Assembly: GCA_964354655.1 (NCBI GenBank)
Contig: CAYHAL010000013.1
Location: 1 to 31,602 of the forward strand
Origin: E44-bin46 sp964354655
GTDB lineage: Bacteria; Chloroflexota; Dehalococcoidia; Dehalococcoidales; E44-bin46
Reading direction: 5' to 3'
DNA: 31,602 nucleotides
The position numbers were made by a program, and so were the translations under genes. Every line of letters starts with the position of its first letter. Position 1 is the first letter of the stretch. The notes below the pieces were generated by a model. The model worked only from the letters and a program-made list of their open reading frames with translations, searched no databases and was not told the DNA's origin. Positions 6,866-14,307 of this stretch are shown here, in pieces.

Positions 6866-8101
6866 TTAAGTCTCCTTAAAGCGTTTGAAAACGAGGCAGC
6901 AATTTTGCCCGCCAAGACCAAAACTATTCTTTAGGCAGACATTTACCTGTGCCCGGCGGGCCACATTGGGCACATAGTCCAAATCACATTCTGGGTCAGG
7001 GGTCTCGTAGTGGATAGTTGGCGGGATAATCCCATTCATTATAGTTAATACCGCAGCAATGGCTTCGACAGCACCACCGGCAGTTATCATGTGACCGAAC
7101 ATAGACTTATTGGAGCTTATCGGGATTTTATACGCCCTGTCTCCAAAAACCATTTTGATGGCTTTAGTTTCGCAGACATCATTTAGCTTGGTGCTGGTGC
7201 CGTGGGCGTTGATATAATCAACCTCTTCAGGTTTTACCCCGGCATTTTTGAGGGCGTTTCTCATAGCTATAGCTTCGGTATCGGGGTAGGGAGCGGTTAC
7301 ATCATGGGCATCGTATGTCCAGGCGGCCCCAGCCAGCTCAGCTAGAATTGGTGCCCCCCGCCGCTTAGCATGCTCGTAGGTTTCTAATATAACTATCCCT
7401 GCCCCCTCCCCGTAGACGAAGCCGCTGCGGTTGAGGTCAAAGGGTCGGCAAGCCTTATTAGGGTCTGGCTCCTGGGACAGGGCTCCTATCCGGCTTAGGG
7501 CAGCTATGGTCATTGGGTCTAGTGAAGCATCAGACGGAGCGGCTATCATGACATCGGCATAGCCTAAGCGGATGAAATTTAGGCAAGTCCCTATAGCATC
7601 AGCGCCACTGGCGCAGAGGCTGTTGACACTGGTGTTAGGTCCTCTTGCCCCGAGTAACAGTGCGATGTGTAGGGATACTATACTAGGTGCTGCCTTGGTA
7701 AAAAACAGCGGGTCAAGCCTTCTTGGCCCCCGTTTTTGAAGTGTCTCCCACCCTTGGGCGATAAGCTCACATTCCAGCATATAGGAAGTAACAACACCTA
7801 CTCGCTCTGCCTGCTCCTTGGTCATATCCAGTCTAGCCGATTTTACTGCTTCCATAACTGCAGCTATAGCGAAGTGAGTGGGCCTACGAGTGCGTTCAAC
7901 GGTTTTTATATCCATGTATTCTGCTGGGTCGAAGCCGTTTACCTCGGCGGCTACTTTTACCGGGTAATTAGTAGCATCAAAATGAGAAATATAATTAACG
8001 CCTGATTTTCCAGCTACTAATCCTGCCCAGAACTCATCTATATTTAACCCCAGGGGGCAAATAACACCCATCCCGGTAACTACTACTCGTTGCTTGTCCA
8101 A
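6866..8101 (-). CDS. fabF: 3-oxoacyl-ACP synthase II FabF
   Basis: The elongating condensing enzyme of type II fatty-acid synthesis, which joins malonyl-ACP to the growing acyl chain. The Cys-His-His triad is intact: Cys163 in SLCASGADA (the same number as in E. coli FabF), His300 in NAHGTSTK and His337 in MFGHMITAGGA. The protein opens with RVVVTGMGVICPLG and ends in NSFGLGGQNCCLVFKRF, both standard. At 411 residues it has full length. The His-His triad excludes an initiating FabH (Cys-His-Asn). It lies 12 bases after fabL and 1 base before fabG, so it is translationally close-packed in the operon. No FabB or FabH copy is in the window. Confidence 0.97.
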   Translation of the reverse strand: MDKQRVVVTGMGVICPLGLNIDEFWAGLVAGKSGVNYISHFDATNYPVKVAAEVNGFDPAEYMDIKTVERTRRPTHFAIAAVMEAVKSARLDMTKEQAERVGVVTSYMLECELIAQGWETLQKRGPRRLDPLFFTKAAPSIVSLHIALLLGARGPNTSVNSLCASGADAIGTCLNFIRLGYADVMIAAPSDASLDPMTIAALSRIGALSQEPDPNKACRPFDLNRSGFVYGEGAGIVILETYEHAKRRGAPILAELAGAAWTYDAHDVTAPYPDTEAIAMRNALKNAGVKPEEVDYINAHGTSTKLNDVCETKAIKMVFGDRAYKIPISSNKSMFGHMITAGGAVEAIAAVLTIMNGIIPPTIHYETPDPECDLDYVPNVARRAQVNVCLKNSFGLGGQNCCLVFKRFKET

Positions 8102-8113
8102 TGTCCTCCTCCT

Positions 8114-8896
8114 TCATCCTCCTTTACTCATAACGCCAAAAGGTACCAGTGAAGTACCTCCGTCAACGATAATTATCTGTCCTCGTATCATGAAAGCCTC
8201 CTCACTGCACAGAAAGGCTACCACATTGGCTATATCTTCAGGGGTTACTAGTCTACCCGCCGGTGTCGTTTGCCACGCAAAGGCCTCTCCCAGTTGCTCT
8301 TTGGCTATCCTGGCGTAAAGCATGCCAGCTTCGGTGGTGACCAGTGACGCCGCCACGGCATTAACGCAGATGCCTTTAGCGGCTAGCTCTATGGCTAGAT
8401 AGCGAGTCAAAGCCTCAAGGGCAGCCTTAGATACCCCTATTGCCGTATAACCGGGCAATACCAGGTGCGAGCCTAAGCTGGAGACAGTAACTATTTTACC
8501 ACCCCTCCCCTCCATAAGCTTAACTGCCCGCTGAGTGCAAAGTAGGAAAGCCTTGGCATTAATGTCCATTGTCCAATCCCAGCCTTTAGTATCCAGGTCT
8601 AGAGCCGAACGAGGTAGACCTGAGGCGGCATTGTTAATGAATATATCCAGCCGACCAAAGCTGCTACCGATAATATCAAACATCTCATTAACCTTTTCTG
8701 GGTCGCCAACATTAGCCTTAATAACCTTGGCAGTTACCCCCAGAGTTTCAATATCTTTAGCCGTTTGTTCCGCAGCTTGGCGACGGCGAAAGAAATTGAC
8801 AATGACATCAGCCCCTTTCTCAGCTAGTTTGAGGGCTATAGCTCTGCCGATGCCACGAGAACTACCAGTTACTAACGCTACCTTACCTTTAAGCAT
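8114..8896 (-). CDS. fabL: Enoyl-ACP reductase FabL (SDR type)
   Basis: A 260-residue short-chain dehydrogenase that closely follows Bacillus subtilis FabL, the NADPH-dependent enoyl-ACP reductase. Shared features as I recall them: ALVTGSSRG(I/V)G at 7-17, INNAASG at 87-93, GWDWTMDINAKA at 105-116, VSSLGS at 138-143, VSKAALEALTRYLA at 155-168, and MIRGQ(I/T)IIVDGG near the end. The catalytic pair is Tyr150 and Lys157, a Tyr-x6-Lys spacing found in enoyl reductases rather than the Tyr-x3-Lys of FabG. It starts inside the acpP stop region with an 8-base overlap, indicating translational coupling. A second, unrelated enoyl reductase (FabK) is encoded about 16 kb away in the window. FabL is less sensitive to triclosan than FabI. 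Confidence 0.88.
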   Translation of the reverse strand: MLKGKVALVTGSSRGIGRAIALKLAEKGADVIVNFFRRRQAAEQTAKDIETLGVTAKVIKANVGDPEKVNEMFDIIGSSFGRLDIFINNAASGLPRSALDLDTKGWDWTMDINAKAFLLCTQRAVKLMEGRGGKIVTVSSLGSHLVLPGYTAIGVSKAALEALTRYLAIELAAKGICVNAVAASLVTTEAGMLYARIAKEQLGEAFAWQTTPAGRLVTPEDIANVVAFLCSEEAFMIRGQIIIVDGGTSLVPFGVMSKGG

Positions 8897-9140
8897 TGCC
8901 TTTCTTCTTGGCTATCCGAGCTTCCATATAGGCAACAAAATCGCCGAAATTCTGGAATTTCTGGGCGTCCTCGTCGGGGATTTCAATACCAAATTCGTCC
9001 TCTAAGGCGACAAGGACTTGAACCATATCTAGGGAGTCAGCTTTCATATCTTTAAAGGTAGCAGTAGGGGTAAGAACTTCCCGGTCGCAATGCACAATCT
9101 TAACGACAATATCTTTGATGGTCTCCTCAACAGCCGACAT
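8889..9140 (-). CDS. acpP: Acyl carrier protein (operon copy, atypical)
   Basis: An 83-residue carrier protein whose Ser36 in the ADSLDMV motif should receive the 4'-phosphopantetheine arm. The ATG at 9140 is preceded by AGGAG at a good distance; an ATG five codons upstream has no such site. Helix III is normal (FGIEIPDEDAQKF). The residues before the motif are KDMKADSLD instead of the usual DDLGADSLD, which adds a positive charge at the partner-recognition face. The first helix (IKDIVVKIVHCDREVL) has a cysteine, and the tail is basic (ARIAKKKGNA). It sits between plsX and fabL. A more canonical paralogue lies at 27168-27428, so the two may serve different branches. Confidence 0.92.
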   Translation of the reverse strand: MSAVEETIKDIVVKIVHCDREVLTPTATFKDMKADSLDMVQVLVALEDEFGIEIPDEDAQKFQNFGDFVAYMEARIAKKKGNA

Positions 9141-9151
9141 AATAACTCCTT

Positions 9152-10174
9152 TCACAAGTTGATGTGTTTTCTAATCTTGGCTAGCTCAGATTTTAAGTAG
9201 CTCACCACATCCCTCTCCACCGCCATCTTGACTTGAGCTATTTTTATAGTAACATCTGGAGCTCGACTATGCCCATGTATCTTCAGCACGATGCCGTCGA
9301 CCCCCCAGATGAGACCAGCGCCTACACTATCAGGCAAGGAAAGTGATGCCACTAAACCCTTAACCTTGCCCTTTAACAGGCGGCTTAGTATTAGGTATCG
9401 TTTCATCTTATTTTTGAAATATTTACCGATGATTTCAGCTCCACTTTCACTAAATTTAAAAATGGCATTGCCAACAAAAGCATCACAGACAATAACATTA
9501 GCTTGTCCGGTGAGGATTCCGTTACCTTCCACATTGCCGATGAAATTTAAGCCGCTCTTTTGTAGCAGGGGGTAGGTTTCCCGAGCCAACTGATTGCCCT
9601 TTCCCTCCTCTTTACCAATATTTAGCAGACCTACGGTGGGATTGGCAATATTCAGAAACATTCTGGCGTAAACTGAACCTATGATTGCAAAATTCAGTAG
9701 ATGCTCCGGCTTGCAATCAATATTGACCCCTAAGTCCATTATTATTGTATTTGGGGCGACGTTGGAAAGAACTCCGCCCAGTACCGGACGGTCTATCCCA
9801 TCTACCATACCCAGATACTGTATGGCACTGGTAACCATTGCTCCGGTAGAGGTAGCCGCAACCAGAGCATCTGCTTCCTTTGCCTTCAACAACTTGGTGG
9901 CTACAGCTATAGAGGAATTAGGCTTGCGGCGAACCACCAGAGCCGGGTGCTCCTCCTCCTTAATAAAGTCATCAGCGTTGACGCAATGGATGGGTAAACG
10001 GGAGGTATTATATTTGGCTAGCTCTGATTCTACCGTGGTGGTAGGCCCAACCAAGATAATCTCTACGTTGCCCTTCTCGGCAGCCCCAACCGCACCCTTG
10101 ACTATCTCACTAGGGGCATAATCACCACCCATAGCATCTATGGCTATCCTTACCCTCTGGTTGGTTCCTGCCAT
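9152..10174 (-). CDS. plsX: Phosphate acyltransferase PlsX
   Basis: PlsX converts acyl-ACP and phosphate to acyl-phosphate, the donor used by PlsY to start phospholipid synthesis, and works peripherally at the membrane. Seen here: the opening RIAIDAMGGDYAPSEIVKGA, HCVNADDFIKEEEHPALVVR, NSSIAVATKLLKAKEADALV, STGAMVTSAIQYLG, LLNIGKEEGKGN, GNVEGNGI and VIVCDAFVGNAIFKFSE. All are PlsX landmarks in the right order. It has the full 340 residues. The ATG at 10174 follows GGAGATATTTA. It is 24 bases after the MaoC gene and 11 bases before acpP. The plsX-fab linkage is common in bacteria. Confidence 0.97.
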   Translation of the reverse strand: MAGTNQRVRIAIDAMGGDYAPSEIVKGAVGAAEKGNVEIILVGPTTTVESELAKYNTSRLPIHCVNADDFIKEEEHPALVVRRKPNSSIAVATKLLKAKEADALVAATSTGAMVTSAIQYLGMVDGIDRPVLGGVLSNVAPNTIIMDLGVNIDCKPEHLLNFAIIGSVYARMFLNIANPTVGLLNIGKEEGKGNQLARETYPLLQKSGLNFIGNVEGNGILTGQANVIVCDAFVGNAIFKFSESGAEIIGKYFKNKMKRYLILSRLLKGKVKGLVASLSLPDSVGAGLIWGVDGIVLKIHGHSRAPDVTIKIAQVKMAVERDVVSYLKSELAKIRKHINL

Positions 10175-10198
10175 TAAATATCTCCTTCCCCTATAGTA

Positions 10199-10624
10199 TT
10201 AGCCAAGCTTAACCACCGCCCCACCGGTAATCACCGTTTCGCCCTTTTGATTACAAATCTCTATGCTGCAATTGACGTGTGGAATGCCCTCTTTATATTC
10301 AATGGAGTCAATCTTGCCACTGGTGGTTATAGTATCGTTGGGTCGGACTGGTGCTTTAAACCGTACCGAAAGCTTGCCCCCGTCAAGCCAGCTTTCACCA
10401 AAAGCCTCGGTCATCATCTCTGACATATAGGCTAGAATGAGCATACCATGGGCTATGGTGCCACCAAGGGGGGTTTGAGCGGCAAAGGCCTCATTTACAT
10501 GGATGGGATTAAAATCTCCGCTTGCCTCGGCATACAGGTTAATATCCTTCTGGGTAATATGCTTTACCACCGAAGGCAAGCTATCCTCTTGACGTATGTC
10601 TGAGGGTTTCAGTTTCCGGCTCAA
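10199..10624 (-). CDS. MaoC-like hot-dog dehydratase (HadB-type, probable 3-hydroxyacyl-ACP dehydratase)
   Basis: A 141-residue hot-dog protein of the MaoC/(R)-hydratase family. The hydratase signature GDFNPIHVNEAFA is complete, with catalytic Asp37 and His42, followed by GGTIAHGMLILAYMSEM and SVRFKAPVRPNDTI. By family, it dehydrates (R)-3-hydroxyacyl thioesters. It is immediately preceded by a non-catalytic partner of the HadA/HadC type, and no FabZ or FabA is present in either fatty-acid locus. I therefore infer that the pair carries out the dehydration step, as HadAB and HadBC do in mycobacteria. An (R)-enoyl-CoA hydratase role is the alternative. Confidence 0.85.
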   Translation of the reverse strand: MSRKLKPSDIRQEDSLPSVVKHITQKDINLYAEASGDFNPIHVNEAFAAQTPLGGTIAHGMLILAYMSEMMTEAFGESWLDGGKLSVRFKAPVRPNDTITTSGKIDSIEYKEGIPHVNCSIEICNQKGETVITGGAVVKLG

Positions 10625-10648
10625 AGCAGGTATTCCTCTCCCAAATTC

Positions 10649-11044
10649 CTAAGCTGGTATAGCTATGGTAGCTTTTCCAGATAAGACCTTTTCCTTGTCT
10701 TGGTTCAGGGCGTTGATTTCAAGCGCTAACAGGTGCAATCCACCCCGCTGTACTTTTTGGGCTACCCTGCCGCTACAGCTTATGGTGGTCCCGATGGGCA
10801 CTAACTTTAGGAACTCGAACTCCTGAGCGGCGTGTATAGCACCCGCTGGCACTGAGAATGACTTTGACAGTGCGGTCATAGCGTAAGCAGCTATAGCTAA
10901 AGGGGGAACAATCCCCGGGGTTAGCAAATGCCGCTGCCCGCCCACCGCTTCCAGATATTTGGCAATAACCGATTCGGTCAAATGATAACTAGTCGATGGA
11001 AACTCATAGCCTACGACTAATTGGTCAAAACTTGTGGGTAGCAT
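10649..11044 (-). CDS. HadA-like MaoC N-terminal-type dehydratase subunit
   Basis: A 131-residue hot-dog protein resembling the MaoC-dehydratase N-terminal family (PF13452 type, which includes mycobacterial HadA and HadC). It has YLEAVGGQRHLL followed by GIVPPLAIAAYAM in place of the catalytic Asp-x4-His motif, so it should be the non-catalytic half that shapes the acyl pocket. EFEFLKLVPIGTTISCSGRV is the expected strand that follows. The ATG at 11044 is the first gene of the fatty-acid operon, with a promoter about 68 bases upstream and the catalytic MaoC gene 24 bases downstream. The heterodimer with that neighbour is inference from the mycobacterial system. Confidence 0.78.
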   Translation of the reverse strand: MLPTSFDQLVVGYEFPSTSYHLTESVIAKYLEAVGGQRHLLTPGIVPPLAIAAYAMTALSKSFSVPAGAIHAAQEFEFLKLVPIGTTISCSGRVAQKVQRGGLHLLALEINALNQDKEKVLSGKATIAIPA

Positions 11045-11111
11045 TTTATATCCAACTCCTAGCTATTTGAAGCCAGTTTTAGGAATGAATAACCACCTCT
11101 ATATCTTCGTA

Positions 11112-11141
11112 ACTATAGAATAACATTTCGCCTAATGTCAA
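11112..11141 (-). promoter_or_regulatory. Sigma-70-type promoter of the fatty-acid operon
   Basis: Reading the reverse strand, TTGACA (11141-11136) is followed after 18 bases by TATAGT (11117-11112), close to the consensus. The start codon of the first operon gene is 67 bases further on. Within the spacer lies a short inverted repeat, ACATT-N6-AATGT, that could be a repressor site. I do not recognise it as a FapR or FabT operator. Confidence 0.65.
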
Positions 11142-11164
11142 GAGTGTAGCCGGGACTGGTTTGG

Positions 11165-11181
11165 TAAAACCCCAGTGGGGT
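11165..11181 (-). terminator. Possible weak intrinsic terminator of rimI
   Basis: On the reverse strand, 5 bases after the rimI stop, ACCCC-ACT-GGGGT is followed by TTTACC. The stem is only 5 pairs and the U-run is short, so termination would be weak. It lies between rimI and the promoter of the fatty-acid operon, a sensible place for one. Confidence 0.4.
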
Positions 11182-11186
11182 GAGTA

Positions 11187-11846
11187 CTATCGGGCAAGTT
11201 GGTAGAGGGCAATCCCCCATTTTTGGGCGTGAGCTTTCTTTAACTGGTTCAGGCGTGATTGGAATAGGGCTGAGGTAACGTCTTCAATGGACATTAATAT
11301 AGCGTCTTCCTTGTTGTTTGTGTAGTAGCCACGGCGAAGACCTACCTGAGTAAAGCCATATTTGTAATACAGGCTCTGGGCGGCAATGTTAGAGGCACGG
11401 ACTTCTAGGGTAAGTTTATGGGCGTTTAGCCCTATAGCTAGGTCAATAATGGATATAAGCAGCCGCTCCCCTGTCCCTTGGCGACGGTGAATTTCACGCA
11501 CGGCAATGCTAGTTATATGGGCTTCATCAGCCATAATCCAGAAGCCGGCAAAGCCGAGGATGTATTGTCTAACCGGTGAAGGCAGCTCACTGCCGAAGGA
11601 GGGCTCATAGTTAAACCATCGTCCCACCCTCGATGCCAGCTTGGAGGAGCCTTTATTGGGAGCAACTGTTGCCTCGGGCTCATCGCTCATTTTATTGTCA
11701 TCACAGGCTACAATATAATGGGCTAGCCAGTTTTGTAACTCGCGTTCGTAGTCCACCGGAGGCCACTCGGTAGGGAAAGCCCCACGGTCAATCTTGGTGA
11801 CTTGGGGAATGTCCTCCCTGCGCATCAGGCGCACATAATAAGACAA
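11187..11846 (-). CDS. rimI: RimI-like ribosomal protein S18 alanine N-acetyltransferase
   Basis: A GNAT acetyltransferase of the RimI family, which acetylates the N-terminal alanine of ribosomal protein S18. The opening MRREDIPQVTKIDRGAFPTEWP is the RimI form of the first helix. The acetyl-CoA loop is RRQGTGERLL, and LEVRASNIAAQSLYYKYGF with RRGYYTNNKEDAILM closes the fold, as in RimI. The start is a TTG at 11846 with GAGGAG 7 bases before it. An extra segment of about 40 polar residues (roughly 53-93) sits between the first strands and the QYILGFAGF strand, making the protein 219 residues instead of about 150. It is transcribed away from the sigma-factor gene. Confidence 0.85.
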   Translation of the reverse strand: MSYYVRLMRREDIPQVTKIDRGAFPTEWPPVDYERELQNWLAHYIVACDDNKMSDEPEATVAPNKGSSKLASRVGRWFNYEPSFGSELPSPVRQYILGFAGFWIMADEAHITSIAVREIHRRQGTGERLLISIIDLAIGLNAHKLTLEVRASNIAAQSLYYKYGFTQVGLRRGYYTNNKEDAILMSIEDVTSALFQSRLNQLKKAHAQKWGIALYQLAR

Positions 11847-12000
11847 GCTCTTACTCCTCGAAGAAATCTTTCAGTCTTAGAATTATTGTAACACATTTTA
11901 TTGAGTTAGACTTCTAAACTATCTTTTTCTCGTCTATTTCGTTATACTTAGTGCACAGGATAACGCCATCATTGCCGGTCAAACGGCGGGGGGTTGTCAG

Positions 12001-12534
12001 GTGCAAAATGAAGAAAGCCTCGTTCGCCAAGCACAACAGCGCAACGAACAGGCTTTTGCCCAGTTGTATGAAGCGTATTTCGATAAGATTTATCGCTATG
12101 TAACTCTCAGAATAGGGGATAGGATGGAAGCTGAGGATATAACTCAGCAGGTCTTTCTCAATGCCATCCGGGCTATTTCTTCTTTCAAGTGGAGGGGTAT
12201 TCCCTTTTCTGCCTGGCTGTTCCGTATTGCCCACAACCAGGTGGTTGACCACCTGAGAAGAAAAGCAAAGCGGGCTACTGTTCCCCTAAAGGAGTCTCTA
12301 GTCGCCAGCGATTATGACCCACAACTAATAGCCGAGCAGAGGTTAGATATTGAGAAGTTACTGGTAGCAACTAGGAGGCTGACACTGGCACAGCAAGAGG
12401 TGATATCCCTCCGCTTTGCTGGTGGGTTGCCTATTGCCCAAGTAGCCAAGATTATGGGTAAGAGTGAAGGGGCGGTTAAGGCGTTACAGCATAGCGCTAT
12501 AGTTGCCCTGCGCAAAGTATTTTTGGTGGCATAG
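12001..12534 (+). CDS. RNA polymerase sigma factor, sigma-70 family (ECF-like)
   Basis: A 177-residue alternative sigma factor with only regions 2 and 4, the ECF layout. Region 2 spans about residues 20-90 (FAQLYEAYFDKIYRYV, AEDITQQVFLNAI, FSAWLFRIAHNQVVDHLRR). Region 4 spans about residues 120-175 (LTLAQQEVISLRFAGGLPIAQVAKIMGKSEGAVKAL), with its helix-turn-helix. The GTG start at 12001 has GGGGGTTGTCAG upstream. The next gene starts 1 base after its stop and encodes a membrane protein with a cytoplasmic N-terminus, a plausible anti-sigma partner. No GGAAC-type ECF promoter is visible before the operon, so autoregulation is not shown by the sequence. Confidence 0.93.
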   Translation: MQNEESLVRQAQQRNEQAFAQLYEAYFDKIYRYVTLRIGDRMEAEDITQQVFLNAIRAISSFKWRGIPFSAWLFRIAHNQVVDHLRRKAKRATVPLKESLVASDYDPQLIAEQRLDIEKLLVATRRLTLAQQEVISLRFAGGLPIAQVAKIMGKSEGAVKALQHSAIVALRKVFLVA

Positions 12535-12535
12535 T

Positions 12536-13384
12536 ATGATAATGAAGAATAGTGAGTTTGAAAATATCCTGGACGAGTGTCTGGATAGACTGGCTAGGGG
12601 CGAGACTTTGGAGCAGTGCCTTCACAGCTACCCCGAGCAGGCAGCCCAGCTTGAGCCTCTGCTTCGGATGGCTCAGGCAGTCAGCAAGGCATCAGCTATT
12701 TTACCTCGCTCTGAGTTTAAGGCTAGAGCCAGATACGAGTTTCGTTCGGCGCTCCAGGTAGAGGCGACTAAGAAAAGGCTACCCCTGTTTAGTTTGAAGC
12801 GGCGATGGGCAATGGCGTTAATGGTAGTTAGTATTCTCTTATTAACTGGAGGCGGGGTAGCGATGGCAGCCAGTAACAGTATGCCTGACAGCCCTCTCTA
12901 CACGGTTAAGCTAGCCACCGAGCAGGTACAGTTAACACTAACCCCATCTAATATGGGTAAGGCGAGATTATGTGCTAGGTTTACGGATAGGCGGGTTGCC
13001 GAAATAGTGCATATGGCGTGTAAGGGTGATGTTAGGCAAGCAGAACTCGCCACCGAACGTTTGGATAGGCGTCTGGCAATGCTGGCGGTATTGGTCTCAG
13101 CTGAGGGGGAAGGTGCTCCAAAGGCGATGATGGCACTGCCATCGGCACCTGCGCCGGCACCATCGCCGGCACCGTCTGAGGAGGCTCAGGTTGCCGGTGG
13201 TGTCCAGGCTGAGGCTAACGGTCGGGCTGAACTGAAAAGGATGGTGGCATGTTGTGCCGCTACTAACCCAGCTGCTCTCCGTGCCGGGTTAGGGAAAGCT
13301 CCGGAGTCGGCAAAGCCGGCTCTACGTCGGGCAATTGCTGTTTCAGAAGCAGGTTATGAAGAAATCCTGGCTGCTTTGGATTAG
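12536..13384 (+). CDS. DUF5667-type membrane protein, probable anti-sigma partner
   Basis: A 282-residue single-pass protein. The N-terminal cytoplasmic part (FENILDECLDRLARGETLEQCLHSYP) is a short helical domain often seen beside sigma factors in Chloroflexota. One membrane helix follows at about residues 91-111, then SNSMPDSPLYTVKLATEQVQ, the hallmark of DUF5667, outside the membrane. After about residue 195 comes an Ala/Pro linker (APAPAPSPAPSEE) and a helical C-terminal segment. The start at 12536 is chosen because it follows the sigma stop by one base with GGTGG in a suitable position; a longer version would overlap the sigma gene. By position it may hold the sigma factor at the membrane and respond to an envelope signal. 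That role is inference, since the N-terminus lacks a recognisable zinc anti-sigma motif. Confidence 0.78.
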   Translation: MIMKNSEFENILDECLDRLARGETLEQCLHSYPEQAAQLEPLLRMAQAVSKASAILPRSEFKARARYEFRSALQVEATKKRLPLFSLKRRWAMALMVVSILLLTGGGVAMAASNSMPDSPLYTVKLATEQVQLTLTPSNMGKARLCARFTDRRVAEIVHMACKGDVRQAELATERLDRRLAMLAVLVSAEGEGAPKAMMALPSAPAPAPSPAPSEEAQVAGGVQAEANGRAELKRMVACCAATNPAALRAGLGKAPESAKPALRRAIAVSEAGYEEILAALD

Positions 13385-13471
13385 TCTGAAACTTTTTAGG
13401 AATTACCCAATACTAACTAAATGGCAAATTTCCCGTTATAGTTTAAGGGAAACTTTAAAAGGAGGTAGGAG

Positions 13472-14269
13472 ATGAAAAAGAAGTGGTTATGGGCTATAGG
13501 TCTGGCGGCAGTGGTCTTCCCGATAATTGCTTTAAGTGGCTGTATGGTTGGTGCTCCAGGTCCTGGCGGTCTAGGGTTGGCCAATGTGCCATCGCCTCTA
13601 CAGGTCAACTGGGGAGGCCAGCAGGAAGGGATTTGGGTCAACGGGGAAGGCAAGGTGACGGCGGTTCCTGACATCGCCATCTTAAGTTTAGGCATTGAAG
13701 CCCAGGAGGCAACGGTAGCTGAGGCTCAGACCAAAGCCTCTGAAGCTATGGATAGGGTGATGACAGCGCTAAAGGATAATGACGTGGCTGAGAAGGACAT
13801 TCAAACCCAGTATTTCAGCATTCAGAAGGTAACTAGGTGGGATGAGGAAAAACAGCAAGAGATTGTCATTGGTTATAGAGTAACCAATACGGTGACTGCC
13901 AAGATAAGAGATATAGACAAGGCTGGTCCCATCATTGATGCCGTAGTTGTGGCTGGGGGAGACCTCACCCGGGTAGATAACATAAGCTTTTCTATAGATG
14001 ACCCGTCAGTCTATTTGGGAGAGGCGAGGGAAAAGGCAATGGCTGACGCTGGAGCTAAAGCCGAGCAACTAGCCAGTCTGGCTGGGGTCAAGCTAGGCAA
14101 GCCAACCTACATTTCTGAGAGTAGTTATCTGCCATCCCCTATTTACCCGAAGGTATACTACGAGGGGGGAATGGCAGTACCAGCACCAGCACCAACGGCA
14201 CCACCAATCAGCCCGGGAGAGATGGAGGTTACCGCTAACGTTCAGATAACCTATGCTATTCTGGAGTAA
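13472..14269 (+). CDS. SIMPL (DUF541) domain lipoprotein
   Basis: A 265-residue exported lipoprotein. A signal sequence ends in the lipobox LSGC with Cys24. After a short Gly/Pro-rich linker comes the SIMPL/DUF541 domain from about residue 50: WVNGEGKVTAVPDIAILSLGIEAQEATVAEAQ, then IQTQYFSIQKV, GYRVTNTVTAKIRDIDKAG, ISFSIDDPSVYLGEAREKAMADA, and EVTANVQITYAILE at the end. Family members such as BP26 and YggE are periplasmic or surface proteins linked to stress resistance and form ring-like oligomers, but the biochemical role is unclear. A strong AAAGGAGGT precedes the ATG. It probably belongs to the sigma-factor operon and may be one of its targets. Confidence 0.9.
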   Translation: MKKKWLWAIGLAAVVFPIIALSGCMVGAPGPGGLGLANVPSPLQVNWGGQQEGIWVNGEGKVTAVPDIAILSLGIEAQEATVAEAQTKASEAMDRVMTALKDNDVAEKDIQTQYFSIQKVTRWDEEKQQEIVIGYRVTNTVTAKIRDIDKAGPIIDAVVVAGGDLTRVDNISFSIDDPSVYLGEAREKAMADAGAKAEQLASLAGVKLGKPTYISESSYLPSPIYPKVYYEGGMAVPAPAPTAPPISPGEMEVTANVQITYAILE

Positions 14270-14307
14270 TGAAGATAAATTTGGCACAATGTGAGGAGGG
14301 ATAAACG

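Noticed and set aside
6865..6921. Longer FabG beginning with MVLAGKIAASF
   Set aside because: It would overlap the fabF end by over 50 bases and precede the conserved FabG start. ATG at 6864 has AAGGAGA before it.
13141..13190. Tandem repeat in the Ala/Pro-coding stretch of the DUF5667 gene
   Set aside because: CACCTGCGCCGGCACC-type repetition reflects a low-complexity linker in the protein, not a mobile or regulatory repeat.
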